This document shows positions 7,664 to 17,808 of a DNA stretch of 21,095 bases, one piece after another; the first letter of the stretch is position 1, and each line of letters begins with the position of its first letter. Position numbers and translations under genes: made by a program. The notes beneath the pieces were generated by a model. The model was given only the letters and a program-made list of their open reading frames with translations, had not been told where the DNA came from and made no database searches. The DNA is from Plantago elongata. Its lineage: Eukaryota > Streptophyta > Magnoliopsida > Lamiales > Plantaginaceae. The stretch spans positions 1 through 21,095 of the forward strand of contig JAYMSP010003098.1 of assembly GCA_036897095.1 (NCBI GenBank). Reading direction: 5' to 3'.

Positions 7664-9849
7664 ATGGTCGCAAGTACTTGTACTTCCATGGCCATTAGCT
7701 TAACTAACCCAACTCATATCAAACTTACACCATTATCTTCTTCTTCTTCTTTTTCTTCTACATTCATCACCAACAACACTTGTGTACAGTCACTCAATGT
7801 CTCAGAATTTTCAAGCAACAAAGTTAGTCCTATGAAACAGTGTTACTACAATTCAAAGGTAAATAAGGCATCTGCTGGTAGCGTTTCGTCTACGGGCAGT
7901 GGTGATGATGATGCAGAAGATGGTGTTTCCTTGGGGACAATGAAACTTCCATCCGATATTGATGTTAGTAGATTCGAAGTCTTGCTCTTTCAGGTACCCT
8001 TTTCCAGCTATTCATTTTTTTCCGGTTTCGTCTCTTTTAATCTTTTTATAATACCGTATCTTATGAGACTTACTTATATATCTCTCATTGTTGCTGTTTA
8101 TCTGGATTAGAATTGAGTTGGGGTTATATAAGTATTTAAATTGGTTATTTGTTGGTAGTACTTAGGGAAACAGCGGAGCTTTGTATAAGACTTGCTTAAC
8201 TGTTAATGTTGGGCAGATGGAGAGTTATGGTGTATGTATAACGTATTAAGGATTAAGAGAATAACTTGTGTTTAATGGTCTAACGATGAGACCGGTGGAA
8301 CTTGTGTTTGGTGGAAATTAGTAGAATTACTCTGTGTACTTTCCAAAATGTGCAACATACCTAGCGAATTTCTTGCCACTGCACGTCTGCATTTCATCCT
8401 TTTGGATTTTGTTGCTGCAATGATAAATTGTGTATGTTTTTGTTGGAATGCTAAAGTGTGTTCGATAGATTTGATCACCATAAAAAAAGCTATAAGCCCG
8501 TTATATGGTTTAGTGTGTTCGATAAATTTGATTAACATAAGAAAAGCTACTTGGCCATAAGCCCATGGTATGGTTTCCTAGTTTTAAACATTTAACTCAA
8601 CTGTATATAGTAGAATGACGTGATCAGGTGTTGAATTTGGAATCCCTCAACCTCTCTCTGACTGATACTATCGCTATAACTTGTGTTTTATGGTCTAAAG
8701 AGGACACATGTGTTTCATGGTCTAAATGTCTAATGGTTAGATGGGTGGAAATTAGTAGAATGTGCTCGACTACTCTATGTAGTTTCCAAAGGTGCAACAT
8801 ACCCTGCAAATATCTAGCCACTGCACTTCTGTATATATCGCTATAACTTGTGTTTTATGGTCTAAAGAGGACGCATGTGTTTCATGGTCTAAATGTCTAA
8901 TGGTTAGATGGGTGGAAATTAGTAGAATGTGCTCGACTACTCTATGTAGTTTCCAAAGGTGCAACATACCCTGCAAATATCTAGCCACTGCACTTCTGTA
9001 TTTCATTCTTTTAGATTCCGTTGCTGCAATTATCCATTGTTTTGATTTTGTTGTAATGTCAAACTGTGTTCGATATATTTGATCAACCAAAGGCTCCATT
9101 AAGAGAAACTGCTTGGCTTTAAGTCTGTGTTATGGTTTCCTAGTTTAAAACATTCAACTCAACTATATATTAGTAGAATGACATGAATCAGGTGTTCTAT
9201 GTTGTTACTGGAATCTCTCAACCTCTGTCTGACTGATAGTCTCTCTAGTGCAATTGAGAACCCAACAGTTGTCTTTTGTACATCGCTGCATTTCATTTGT
9301 CCCTCTGAATGCAACTTCATAACGTCTAGACATGGTTCACAATTGCTTTTCGTGAATTCTTTAGTTTCTTTCTAGCTCACAATTCTTTAATTTATTGCAG
9401 TGGGGAAATAGCTTATGCCAAGGTGCTAACTTGCCACTTCCTGTGCCTCTCAAGGTTGGTCTTATGTGACTCATGTTTGTGTCTTAATCGCTTTTCGCTG
9501 AAGCAGCTAATGCGAAAAGCCATTCAGTTATAGTAATGCAAATTGTATATATATATATATATATTAGAATACACTTAGACCCTAATGATTTCTGTAAATG
9601 TATTTGGGTAAACAGGTTGACAAAATCCCAGGTGGTGCTAGGCTCGGCTTCATCACCATTGGAGATGCACAGACAGAAGTCCTGGTTTACATAGACTGCT
9701 TGGTTTTTCCAGCCACGAGTAATTCTGCCCCTTTATTTCGAGCCATAAGAAACGGCCCCCAGAAAGACAAAATAGCCCCTGGAGAGCAAAGAATCATGAG
9801 AAGCTTACTGGATGCTCTACAAAAGTGTGTTCAATTAGCAAAAGTTTGA
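7664..9849 (+). CDS. Conserved plant plastid-type protein of unknown function (three exons)
   Basis: Exons are 7664-7993, 9401-9454 and 9616-9849, all in phase 0, giving 205 residues. Donors are CAG|GTACCC and AAG|GTTGGT; acceptors are TTGCAG and AAACAG. The ATG at 7664 sits in a good context (CAGCCATGG); the open frame before it starts only with GTG. Residues 1-60 are rich in Ser, Thr and Asn and nearly free of acids, as in a chloroplast transit peptide. An acidic linker (SGDDDAEDG) follows. The conserved part runs from LPSDIDVSRFEVLLFQWGNS through LCQGANLPLPVPLKVDKIPG to GPQKDKIAPGEQRIMRSLLD. I recall this as a small land-plant family, possibly DUF7148, with no known biochemical role; that name is from memory. 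Intron 1 is large (1407 bases) and repeat-laden. The gene looks intact. Confidence 0.85.
8262..9240. repeat. Ancient ~400-bp duplication inside intron 1
   Basis: The stretch from about 8262 to 8669 (ATAACTTGTGTTT ... CTCTGACTGATACT) recurs, diverged, at about 8841-9240. Shared landmarks in order are GGTGGAAATTAGTAGAAT, TGCAACATACC, CCACTGCAC, TTGCTGCAAT, TGTTCGATA, GGTTTCCTAGTT, AACTCAACT, ATCAGGTGTT and CTGACTGATA. By eye identity is about 80%. Confidence 0.75.
8670..9003. repeat. Recent 167-bp tandem duplication in intron 1
   Basis: 8670-8836 is repeated immediately as 8837-9003. The only difference I found within the shared segment is A at 8706 versus G at 8873, so the duplication is recent compared with the ~400-bp one around it. 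Confidence 0.9.
9549..9564. repeat. TA microsatellite in intron 2
   Basis: A run of TA dinucleotides in the short intron 9455-9615, upstream of the last exon. Confidence 0.7.
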
Positions 9850-9857
9850 TTTCATGT

Positions 9858-9950
9858 AAACTTTGTGAAGAAAAATAATACTATTAATTGTTGTTTGAGT
9901 GAGATGTTTGGACTGCAATCAGAAGAAATTCTTGCCAAATTTTTTTTAAG
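9858..9950 (+). pseudogene. Relic of the mTERF6 3' coding end
   Basis: About 90 bases just after the stop codon of the 205-residue protein gene align with 3978-4062 of the mTERF6-like gene. Matched landmarks in order are GAAGAAAAAT, ATTG, TTGAGTGA, ATGTT, CAGAAGAAATT, CTTG and CAA.TTT. The mTERF6 part corresponds to the last ~30 residues (KKNDIDCTLSEMLDCNQKKF). Small indels break the frame. It lies in what must be the 3' UTR of the neighbouring gene. No other mTERF sequence is seen around it. Confidence 0.7.
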
Positions 9951-10308
9951 ACAAAACTAATAAACCAGACTGGAGCTCTAAAGATCCGTGTATGGCAGGC
10001 GAAGCATTCAAGTTCTGCCAAGGGCAGTGATAGAGCTCTAAGGTGGAGCTGGCTCCACCCAGTATTGGAACTTAACAGCTCCACCCTGCCGTAGTCCCAC
10101 CTAGAACCATCTATGAAAAGATAACTGTTCTTAGTTCCAGTACTTTATAACTCATTGTACTTGACTAAAGCTATAGTTTGTGCTGTAATCATTTGCAGTT
10201 CTATCTAAAAAGAGATGTTGGAGTAAGTTTCATCTTTTGGTTCACCCTTAATTGTGTCAAATGCTGTGTCGAATTTCAAAAATATATATGAATTTCTCTT
10301 CGGAGCAT
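9951..10308. other. Intergenic stretch with a small hairpin
   Basis: No gene is seen. GGTGGAGC (10042-10049) and GCTCCACC (10052-10059) form a perfect 8-bp hairpin. GAGCTCTAA occurs twice (about 9973 and 10033), and CAGCTCCACC recurs at 10077, suggesting an unidentified small repeat. Confidence 0.4.
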
Positions 10309-11500
10309 TCTTTTTTTCTTTTTCTTTTCTTTTGACAGTAACAATGCATTTCATTTTCATTAAAAAAATCGGCTAGAGTCTAGTCCAGGCACAACAAAAG
10401 AAGGAACATAATTTACAAAGTTGGTAAGACGCTTCAACTCCAACCAATAGGTCAGGTCATCGTTTAGCCATTTCAAAAAAAAAAAAAAGAACAAACAGAA
10501 GAGAGTTGCCTTCATCATCATCAGAACAGGATTTTGCTAATTTACATTTCCGGAACAGAAAACATGAGAAAAACTGAAAACATTAAAAACAGAGAGCTTC
10601 ACTTTAATGGCTTCAATAATCCCACCAGATGGAGATGGACAAGGAGCAGTAGCATTAAGTGCTTGGAGAACCGCTAGGCAATCGCCTTTGATAACACCTA
10701 TTTCCAGCCGTGAAGAATAGCAAAATCAATAAACTCCGCTGCTGCTACAGTTTCTGCAACCTCACGATTAGTGATATGACAAACTTTCTTATGTTCCCAG
10801 GCTACTACGCATCCCTCAGAATCTTGTGCAACAATGCCTACCCCCACATGATGAACTTTAGGCTTCACGGTTGCATCAAACTTGAGTTTTATCGCAGGAG
10901 CATCTGGGGGAAACCAATCAGTCCCATTCTCCGTCTCAGGTAGCCGTGTCACATGAAATTGCAGCCTGGTAAATCTGCAGACATACTCTCTAGTGGAATT
11001 CAGCAACACTGCAACACTTGAGCATCAAAGCCACCCTCTCCATATGCTAGTTTATTGCGATTATAGAAAATGTACGTACATAACATACAAATGTACACCA
11101 GAAAGAGCCCAAACCAGCAGCGCAAAAGAACACTCTCGAAAAGCATGATTTGCAGTTTCGATACCACAATATGTCTTCGATTTAGATTACCAGATACAGG
11201 AAGTGCATTTTTAAGCATTCTCCAGGTAAAAACTTTCAACTTGTTCAGAAGGTTTAATTTCCAAATAGAAGACCAATCAAGCGAATTAGGCCTACTAGAT
11301 CCGCATGTAAAGCATTTATTCGCAACTTCTTCAGCTCCCTACAAAGAAAGTAACCTGTCTTAACAGAGTAAAACAAATTTCTTATGAAAATGCCAAATCC
11401 TGGTATCTACTATATCAGGGCGAGCAGGAGGAATTGACAGGATGGTGTTAACATCCTCCTCAACTGATAAAGATCTGGTGTAAAAGGTTTGAGATTCTGA
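10309..11500 (-). pseudogene. 5'-truncated LINE (L1-type) with zf-RVT and RNase H-like remnants
   Basis: Read on the minus strand, the order is: a pre-linker with EEDVNTILSIPPARPD and IWHF (about 11400-11465); YSVKTGYFLCRELKK (near 11330-11375); a zf-RVT linker with WKLNLLNKLKVFTWRMLKNA (about 11205-11265) and CGIETANHAFREC (near 11125-11165); then an RNase H-like domain with IKLKFDATV, AETVAAAEFIDFAILHGW (about 10710-10770) and, after a frameshift near 10706, KGDCLAVLQALNA. The acidic D-E-D positions of the RVT_3 RNase H fold are kept. This arrangement is standard for plant non-LTR elements and pseudogenes derived from them. Several frameshifts and stops show it is dead. The T-rich tract at about 10310-10336 is the poly(A) tail seen from the plus strand. 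The reverse transcriptase core is absent. Confidence 0.8.
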
Positions 11501-11867
11501 GCCTTCTGTTAACTACACATGTCCTCGCACACTGAAATTTAGCTAACCAAAGTACCTAACGTATCGAAAACATTGTAAGAAACAACATATGAAATCATAA
11601 TGTCTGGATTGTCTGCTTTAGCAGTGTGATTTTAAATCTTCAATTTTTTTCTTGCGATTCATTAAAGAAATATTATCAAGGATATTTGCTTGTCGTGCAA
11701 TTAGAGAAGCTAATCAAAGTAAAATACAATGAGTAAACAAAACAGAACAGAAGAGGAATACAATATAGACGACATAAATCATTCTGTCCTAAATTTGGCA
11801 ATACTGACTGTATACAAACAAAGCAAGAAATTATGGCTAAATTTCCGAATCCCGTACTACTTCAAAA
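11501..11867. other. Intergenic / 3' flank of the zinc finger gene
   Basis: No recognisable gene or repeat is seen. Because the zinc finger gene runs on the minus strand, the part next to 11867 should be its 3' UTR. Confidence 0.4.
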
Positions 11868-12611
11868 TTATGAAAGAGGAACACAAAGATCTTCTTCATC
11901 GCACAAGAAAAACTCTGGAGGCGGCTGGTTTAAGTCGAAATCATGAACCACAACTGCAGCTTCATGATTGTAAACTACCACTGCAACATCACCACCAGAT
12001 CCACTCGGGCCTTCATCACCACCATGTTCACTCGTACTCGTACTACCCTTCGCCGCCGCATCCCCTCGATGCCTGCACATGTGACCACCAAGTGCCTGAC
12101 CTGACTCAAAAGTAACCCCACAATCCGAACACTTGTGACAAACAGTAGTAGCAGATGTTATATCACGTTCCTTGTTTTTCTTTAGGACGTGAGTGTGGGT
12201 ACTCATATGGCCACCAAGAGCCTGACCGGTCCCGAAAACCCTTCCACACTCGGAGCACTTATGAACGTTATGCAGGGCTTCTTTTTCAACAACTCGTCGT
12301 CGTTTCTTGGCTTTTGGTTTCCCTGGAGAATTATCTATGTTGTTGTTCTCGATGATGTTTTCTTCGACTTCTTTTTCGACAACGCGTCGTTTCTTGGATT
12401 CTGGTTTTCCTGGAGAATTATCTATGTTGTTGTTCTTGATGATGTTTCCTTCGCCACGAGCGAGATTGACAAGGCAGTTCACTAGGTGTTCTTCTTCCTC
12501 TACATCTTCTTTGGAACGCTTCTTTCGGTTGTTCAAATGTCTGGATTTGTTGATCCAATGTCCGAAACGCGGCTTAGGATCGTTTTCTTGTGGTTGTTCG
12601 AACAGTTCCAT
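11868..12611 (-). CDS. ZAT-type C2H2 (C1-2i) zinc finger transcriptional repressor
   Basis: The protein has 247 residues. I chose the ATG at 12611 (MELFEQPQEN) because upstream codons of the same frame lie in the leader and read as non-conserved sequence. In order it has a basic patch NNRKKRSK (27-34) and an L-box-like EEEEHLVNCLVNL (38-50). A tandem 29-residue repeat (55-83 and 84-112) follows, each copy with NNNIDNSPGKP and a KKRR nuclear-localisation-like cluster. Two fingers, both C-x2-C-x12-H-x3-H with the plant QALGGH signature, lie at 119-139 and 161-181. Near the end is an EAR/DLN repression motif, DFDLNQP (224-230). Such proteins bind DNA and recruit TOPLESS-type corepressors, often in stress responses. 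It is intronless, as usual for the family. A TATA box lies upstream at 12747-12756. No defect is seen. Confidence 0.9.
   Translation of the reverse strand: MELFEQPQENDPKPRFGHWINKSRHLNNRKKRSKEDVEEEEHLVNCLVNLARGEGNIIKNNNIDNSPGKPESKKRRVVEKEVEENIIENNNIDNSPGKPKAKKRRRVVEKEALHNVHKCSECGRVFGTGQALGGHMSTHTHVLKKNKERDITSATTVCHKCSDCGVTFESGQALGGHMCRHRGDAAAKGSTSTSEHGGDEGPSGSGGDVAVVVYNHEAAVVVHDFDLNQPPPEFFLCDEEDLCVPLS
12276..12449 (-). repeat. 87-bp in-frame tandem duplication within the zinc finger gene
   Basis: Copies 12363-12449 and 12276-12362 are exactly 87 bases apart (CCTGGAGAATTATCTATG at 12409 and 12322). Each encodes 29 residues, so the frame is kept. Differences are mostly single bases, plus one extra Arg codon in the second protein copy (KKRRR versus KKRR) offset elsewhere. 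Confidence 0.9.
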
Positions 12612-12746
12612 GGTTGATTTTTGGTTTTCTCTGTTTCTTGGTTCGGAGAATTTGGAAAAATAGCAAACGGAAGAGAAAGGTTGAAGTTGATGCTTCTGTA
12701 TTTGCGAAATAGATAACAGTGAATGAATGGAAGTAATTATAACGAG

Positions 12747-12756
12747 TATATATATA
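12747..12756 (-). promoter_or_regulatory. TATA box of the zinc finger gene
   Basis: TATATATATA, read on the minus strand, lies about 136 bases upstream of the ATG at 12611. It fits a transcription start near 12720 and a leader of about 110 bases. Confidence 0.55.
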
Positions 12757-12800
12757 CGGTAATTTTGGCAAGAACGACGTGACATGATCCAAGTATCCAA

Positions 12801-13254
12801 CTACCAGTAGCCCAAGTAAAGTGCCTAATATTTTTTCAATTTGGGCATTTTCCTTTTTGATAGGTTCAAATCAAACAGTATATTAGGTTCACCCGTACAT
12901 CTCTGTACAGTACGTGGAGAATCAATATTAAATAATATAATAAATCTCTTATTATTCACAAAATTTTTTAAGAGACTAACATTTTATTCAGACGTAAAAG
13001 ACGGACTGAAATGTAAATTGACACTTTAGTCTCCAAATTTCACGGATCGTGTAACCGGGTTAAATGGTTTTTTACAATTTTTTACTATATTTTGATTTTC
13101 TGAACTCTGAACTGTCATTTTTTTCTCCAGTTTTGCTAGTTTCTCTCTTTAGAAACTACAATCTCATTCTCCAAAAAGCCACGATTTCCGTCAATTGGCT
13201 CAATCGTGCTGATTTTTTCCAGTTGTTTCTTCATTTTTCGGTGTTATCATCATT
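12801..13254. other. AT-rich intergenic region leading into the ULP1-like element
   Basis: No open frame with family resemblance is seen. A pyrimidine-rich stretch from about 13090 to 13254 could be the untranslated leader of the ULP1-like gene. It ends at a donor-like ATTG|TAAG near 13255, and a matching acceptor TTCTTAG lies at about 13340, just before the ATG at 13348. Confidence 0.4.
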
Positions 13255-15088
13255 GTAAGTTCTTCCTTTGATTTTTTCATACATAATTTCGTGTCTTAGA
13301 GTTTCTCTCTGCTGAGTTTCTGTTTGTAGTTCTTTCTTAGGTTAACAATGTTGGATTCAAGTGAAGTACCACTTTCTGAGAGGCCTCTGTTAAGAAACGT
13401 TGATGGTAAGTTTTTTTCTCTTTATCTTCGTTTTGAATTTGTACTGTTATGTGGTTTTTTTTGTGGTTTTTTGTTGATTCGTTTATGTTTTTGTTGGTTT
13501 TGTATGTTTTATGTTTTTGTTTGTGCGCGATGTAATATTTTTGCTTTCATAAGTAATGTTTCTCTATGTTTTAGTAATGTTCTATGTAAAACCCATCAGT
13601 TAGGATTTTTGTATTTGTGCATTTTTTTCCAGCTTGATGTTTGCTCTTAGTTAGTGTAATGTTTGTGTGTTTCTTAGTAATGTTTTCTGAAGTTTTCATA
13701 TATTCTGAAGTTTTATGTAATGTTTAATTGTTGGTTTAAGTGTGATGTTTTTGCTAGTATCTTTTTGTAATGTTGTTGGTTATTTATGTGATGTTGGTTC
13801 TTACTATGTACATGTTTTATCTGTGAAGTTTTTATGTAATGTTTTATGTTAGTTTTATGTGTGATGTTTGTGGCCTCATGTGTAATGTTGTTTGTTTATT
13901 TTATCTTGTCTAAGGTGATGGCAAAAGTAAGGACAAGGGTGATAACCCTGTTAAAAAGGGCAAAGAAAAGGGTAAGGAAAAAAGGTAAAGGCAAGAGCCC
14001 TCTGGATGGTGCTGGAGAGGACGATTTTGTGGACGAAAAGGGTAAAGGCAAAAGGCCTTCTACTGATCAAATGGAGAAGAAGACAAGGAAGAAACCTAAA
14101 CAACAAATTGTTATGGTTGATGGGGAGGTTAAAGTTGTGATGATTAACTACAGACCTGACAAGGTTGTTGAGTTATTGGGTAGTCTTTCCGCTGCCCAGA
14201 GGAAAGACGTTGAAGAAATAGGGTTTGGTGGACTTTTTCACCTTAAGACAACCGTCCTTCCTCTGGGGATAATCCCCTTGTTGATTGAGAAGTTCAACAT
14301 GACTCAATGTTGCAGGATATCGATAATGGTAAGGAATATTGTTTGATGGGGGATGACGTGTGTGTATGACGTTTTTATACTACCTCGTTGTCCGGGTGTA
14401 GAGGTTCCTTATGTCTTCCAGATAAGGGATGTGACAAGTCAGTTGGTGATCTAAGGCAGCGTTGGAAGGCTGACTTTCCTGATCAAACTACTAAAGGCGA
14501 GGTGAAGTTGTTGCATTTGGAGGGGGGAATGAAAGGTTTGGCTGGTGGAGGTGATTAGTTCTAGAGGTTGTTTGTTTTATACATTTCTTCATACTTCCTT
14601 GCCCCAAACCCCACTTGGACTGTAGATATGAAGTAGTTGGCTGAAGTTGAAGATGTCTCAAGCATCATCAAGTACGATTGGTGCTCTTTCATTGTTGACA
14701 GGTGGTCAGAAGATGTGATGAGATTTAAATCAAGCAGTAATGGGGCTGTTAGTGCTTGTGTGGTTGTGCCATTGATATGTTATATGCAGTGTTCTATGTT
14801 GCCGGTTCGTGCTGTGATTTCTACACTGCCATTGTGTTAACATTGGTCCGACGAGGATATTTCAGACCGAGTTAAAAAAGAGAAGAAAATTGGATTTGGT
14901 GTTTCTTAATTGGATGGGTCTTATCTGATTTCAAAGGGAAAGTTTGGAAAACCTATTCATTATGTACCACCGCCCGAGAACAATGACTTTGTGCATTATG
15001 TGATATCTGATGGGTTGCCCAAGAATTCTGAAATAAGGGAGCTTGCTGCAGATGTAAGTTTTTCATTTAGCATAGTTTTCCTGCCTTT

Positions 15089-15410
15089 TTTTTTATATAT
15101 CAGATGTTCTGGTTTCATCATTATAATATTTTCAATTATACCTGTAATGTTCCTTGCTATATGTTTTTCAACGTTTACTTGAACATTCCAGTCACTTAAC
15201 ATATATGATGTCCTAGGTTATTTGTGTAATGTTTTGTGAACATGCGTGTAATGTTTTCATTATGGTTGTAATGTTTTAGCATATTTTTTCTGTCTTTTTA
15301 TATATCATATGTTTTGGTTTCATCTTTTTAATGTTTTCAATTATACCTGTAATGTTCTGTGCTATATGTTTTTCAATGTTTACTTGAACATTCCAGTCAT
15401 GCTGCATATA
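15089..15410 (+). repeat. ~205-bp offset duplication in a ULP1-element intron
   Basis: The stretch from about 15090 to 15200 recurs from about 15293 to 15405. Both contain TATATATCA, GGTTTCATC, TTTTCAATTATACCTGTAAT, GCTATATGTTTTTCAA and TTTACTTGAACATTCCAGTC. GGTTTCATC is at 15111 and 15316, an offset of 205. Confidence 0.8.
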
Positions 15411-15992
15411 CGTAATTTTTGAGTATATTCTTGTAATCTTTTGTTTTTTTCTAAGGCCACTTATGAATCTCTGAGGATTCTAAAAAGGGTCGATATTGTC
15501 ATCCATGCTCATATTGAAAGATTAAGGTGTATTCATGCTGAAAAGGTTAAACTCTCTCAAGAGAAAGCTGCAGAAGGAACATATGAGCCAGCTGTTGATT
15601 CTCAAGAAGACCAATTTTGATATGATCCTAAAGTTCATGCTTTGGTTGACAAGATTGTCAAGAATATGCATACCAATTTGGTAACTGATGTGTTGGTTGA
15701 AATGCCAACATTTAATTTTGGGTTTCGGGGAGATCCTCCTGAGAATGTCAATTGTCCGAATCATCCATGGTTGCCATATAGGAAGAAGCGGACTACTGCT
15801 GCTTCTGTGCAAAAATAACCAGAGCCAGTTGCACCCGTGGATGATAATGTTGTGATGAACATAGCTAGAGAAGTTGCTGAGGGTAATGATAATGTCGAGG
15901 TCAATGTCGACGAAGTAATTGAGATGGAAACAGGCCCAGTTCAAAATCTAGTTTCTGAACTTCCTCCACAGAACACCAATAATGATCCTCCC

Positions 15993-16055
15993 AATACAAG
16001 TAATGTTCCTTTGAATACAAGTAATGTTTCTGGGAATACAGATAATGTTCATAGT
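15993..16055 (+). repeat. 21-bp coding repeat built on the TAATGTT motif
   Basis: Three 21-base units, AATACAAGTAATGTTCCTTTG and variants, run in frame and encode NTSNVPL / NTSNVSG / NTDNVHS. Each contains TAATGTT, the motif also found across the introns. Confidence 0.85.
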
Positions 16056-17808
16056 CATTATGAACATGCTGGCATGTTTGATCCCCTCTCCTGCTCAATG
16101 GCTTGTGGCAATGCAAATAGTGATTGGATATTGCTTTATGAGACTATGAAGTCTATTAAAAGGTTGAGCAAGTGCATGAAAGACTTGAGGGTTCAAGTGG
16201 CTTACTATGTTATGTACAAATGTGAAGTTGAGAGAATGTAAGTTTTTTTGCTCCTTTTTTTGTGTTTATAATAGTAATGTTACACTTGATCTATGCAATG
16301 TTGTATTCAGTAATGTATTAATCAAAATAGTTTTTTTTTTTTTGTAGTATTCAAGACAACTTTGTTTAAATTTCAAGAGAATTTATGTTGAAGGAAGAGT
16401 TTCATTCCATGTTTCTTGGCGAGTGCATCGACTCATACATCATTGATTGTTGGGCACTTATGATTAACTTTGGTGAGTTGCATAGGTCAAATAGGGCAAT
16501 GGAGCGCTTCTGTTTCGGATGTTCTGTATCGGTAAGTTAATTTTGTTACATTATTTTTTTTTATCAATTCTACTGTAATAAGAAGTATCATTTTCTTACT
16601 TTAATTTTTTTATTTTTTATAGCGAACATGGGCTTGCTTTGTGGTATGTTTGAGGATTCGATTTCTAAACAATTTTTTCAGAGAGAGGGAATAGATAAAA
16701 TCCTAACTTCCATGGAGTCTTTGTTCAAGGTTTGGCTTAATTATGTCAAATGTAAATGACCACTTCATAAATCTGCATAATATGAAACATTACTTACTTA
16801 GTAATAAACATTACTTGTATAATATAGAGCATGTTCTGATATCTTTTTTTTTTTTTTCTTTCTATTACAGTTCTTCATTCCATTGTACTTCAACAACCAT
16901 TTCACTCTGTTTGTTGTTGACATGGAAAGGAATTCAATTCATTACTTGAACAACTTGGTTAATGAGGATCCAATTAATGTTAATAACCTTTTCATACGTC
17001 TGGTAATTGAACAATAGTATTTGCCTTTTTCATTTTTTTAAATACGTGCCATTGTTGGTCTAGTATTTATTTTATATTTTTCCAATTGTAGAGTGTGGTA
17101 TTCTCAAAGTTCCTTGTTGATGGTAATGATCATGATCGTGGGGGGATGTTATAAACTTTGAGTTGAATCATATGGAGTTTGATTGGTACAATACTGACAA
17201 GCAAAATGATTGATGTGTTTTTGTCATGAAACTAATGGAGTGGTTTAATGGGGTGAAGTTCAAGTGTCCTAAGCTGGCTCTGGTATTTTTTCATCTTTAC
17301 CTGATTTTTTTTTTGTTTACTATGTAATGTTCATGACTTTTATATCAAGGTTTTACTTCATTATCGTAATGTTTTCATTTACAAATATATATACGTGAGT
17401 TTTCTTTTTATATAATGTTCTTCAATTTGAATTTAATGTTTTAAGTTATTAGTGCAATGTTCTAACTAGAACTAAAAGAATTATTTTTGTTTTTAGCCTG
17501 TCAGTGTTTAATGTTGTTCTTTGGTGTAATCTTTTTATTTTATTTTTTAGATGACGAAGAGGCGTGTTCTCCGTGCTGAAATAGTTGCCTCATTATGCCT
17601 TAGTGAAATCAATGAAGTGAGGGAGGAGTTAATTAATAAGGTCATTTTCTTCAAGGGTCAGAGGTCTGCTTTGTCAAAACAGGACAAGTTGATCATCGAT
17701 AGGAACCCACCAGTTGAATCTGATGATTCGGAAGAAGAAGCTTTTGATGAAACATTAAAAGCCATGCAAGATAAGTCAAAGAAGATGAGGAAGACTATTT
17801 CAAAATGA

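Larger units (their letters stand above)
13348..17808 (+). pseudogene. ULP1-like (C48) SUMO-protease-family pseudogene, transposon-type
   Basis: Traceable exons are 13348-13405, 13915 to about 14330, a fragmented region 14400-14850, about 14905-15053, 15456-16237, 16348-16531, 16623-16729, 16871-17002, 17092-17282 and 17551-17808. The N-terminal part holds a Lys/Gly-rich tract and SLSAAQRKDVEEIGFGGLFH, a phrase typical of plant ULP1-bearing transposon genes. The C-terminal part is a C48 fold: FFIPLYFNNHFTLFVVDMER, with the catalytic His codon at 16898-16900, and later WYNTDKQND followed by VFVMKLMEWFNG. The expected Asp 17 residues after His is Asn (16949-16951), and the catalytic Cys position is TGA (17211-17213). 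Other defects are a one-base shift in an A-run near 13980, shifts near 14300 and 14390, and in-frame stops at 15618, 15816 and after 16348. Such genes are known in Kaonashi-type Mutator-like elements. The copy is dead. Confidence 0.8.

Noticed and set aside
12155..12200. Search for tRNA or other structured RNA genes across the window
   Set aside because: No cloverleaf with A/B box sequences was recognised anywhere. A tRNAscan or Rfam search would be needed to exclude small RNAs.
12155..12663. Plus-strand open frames up to 118 codons opposite the zinc finger gene
   Set aside because: They are antisense to a clearly coding ZAT gene and reflect its codon composition, including the 87-bp repeat.
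16338..16347. TTTTTTTGTAG as a possible opposite CACTA terminus
   Set aside because: It is followed by TATTCAAG, not TG, and it fits a splice acceptor of the ULP1-like gene.
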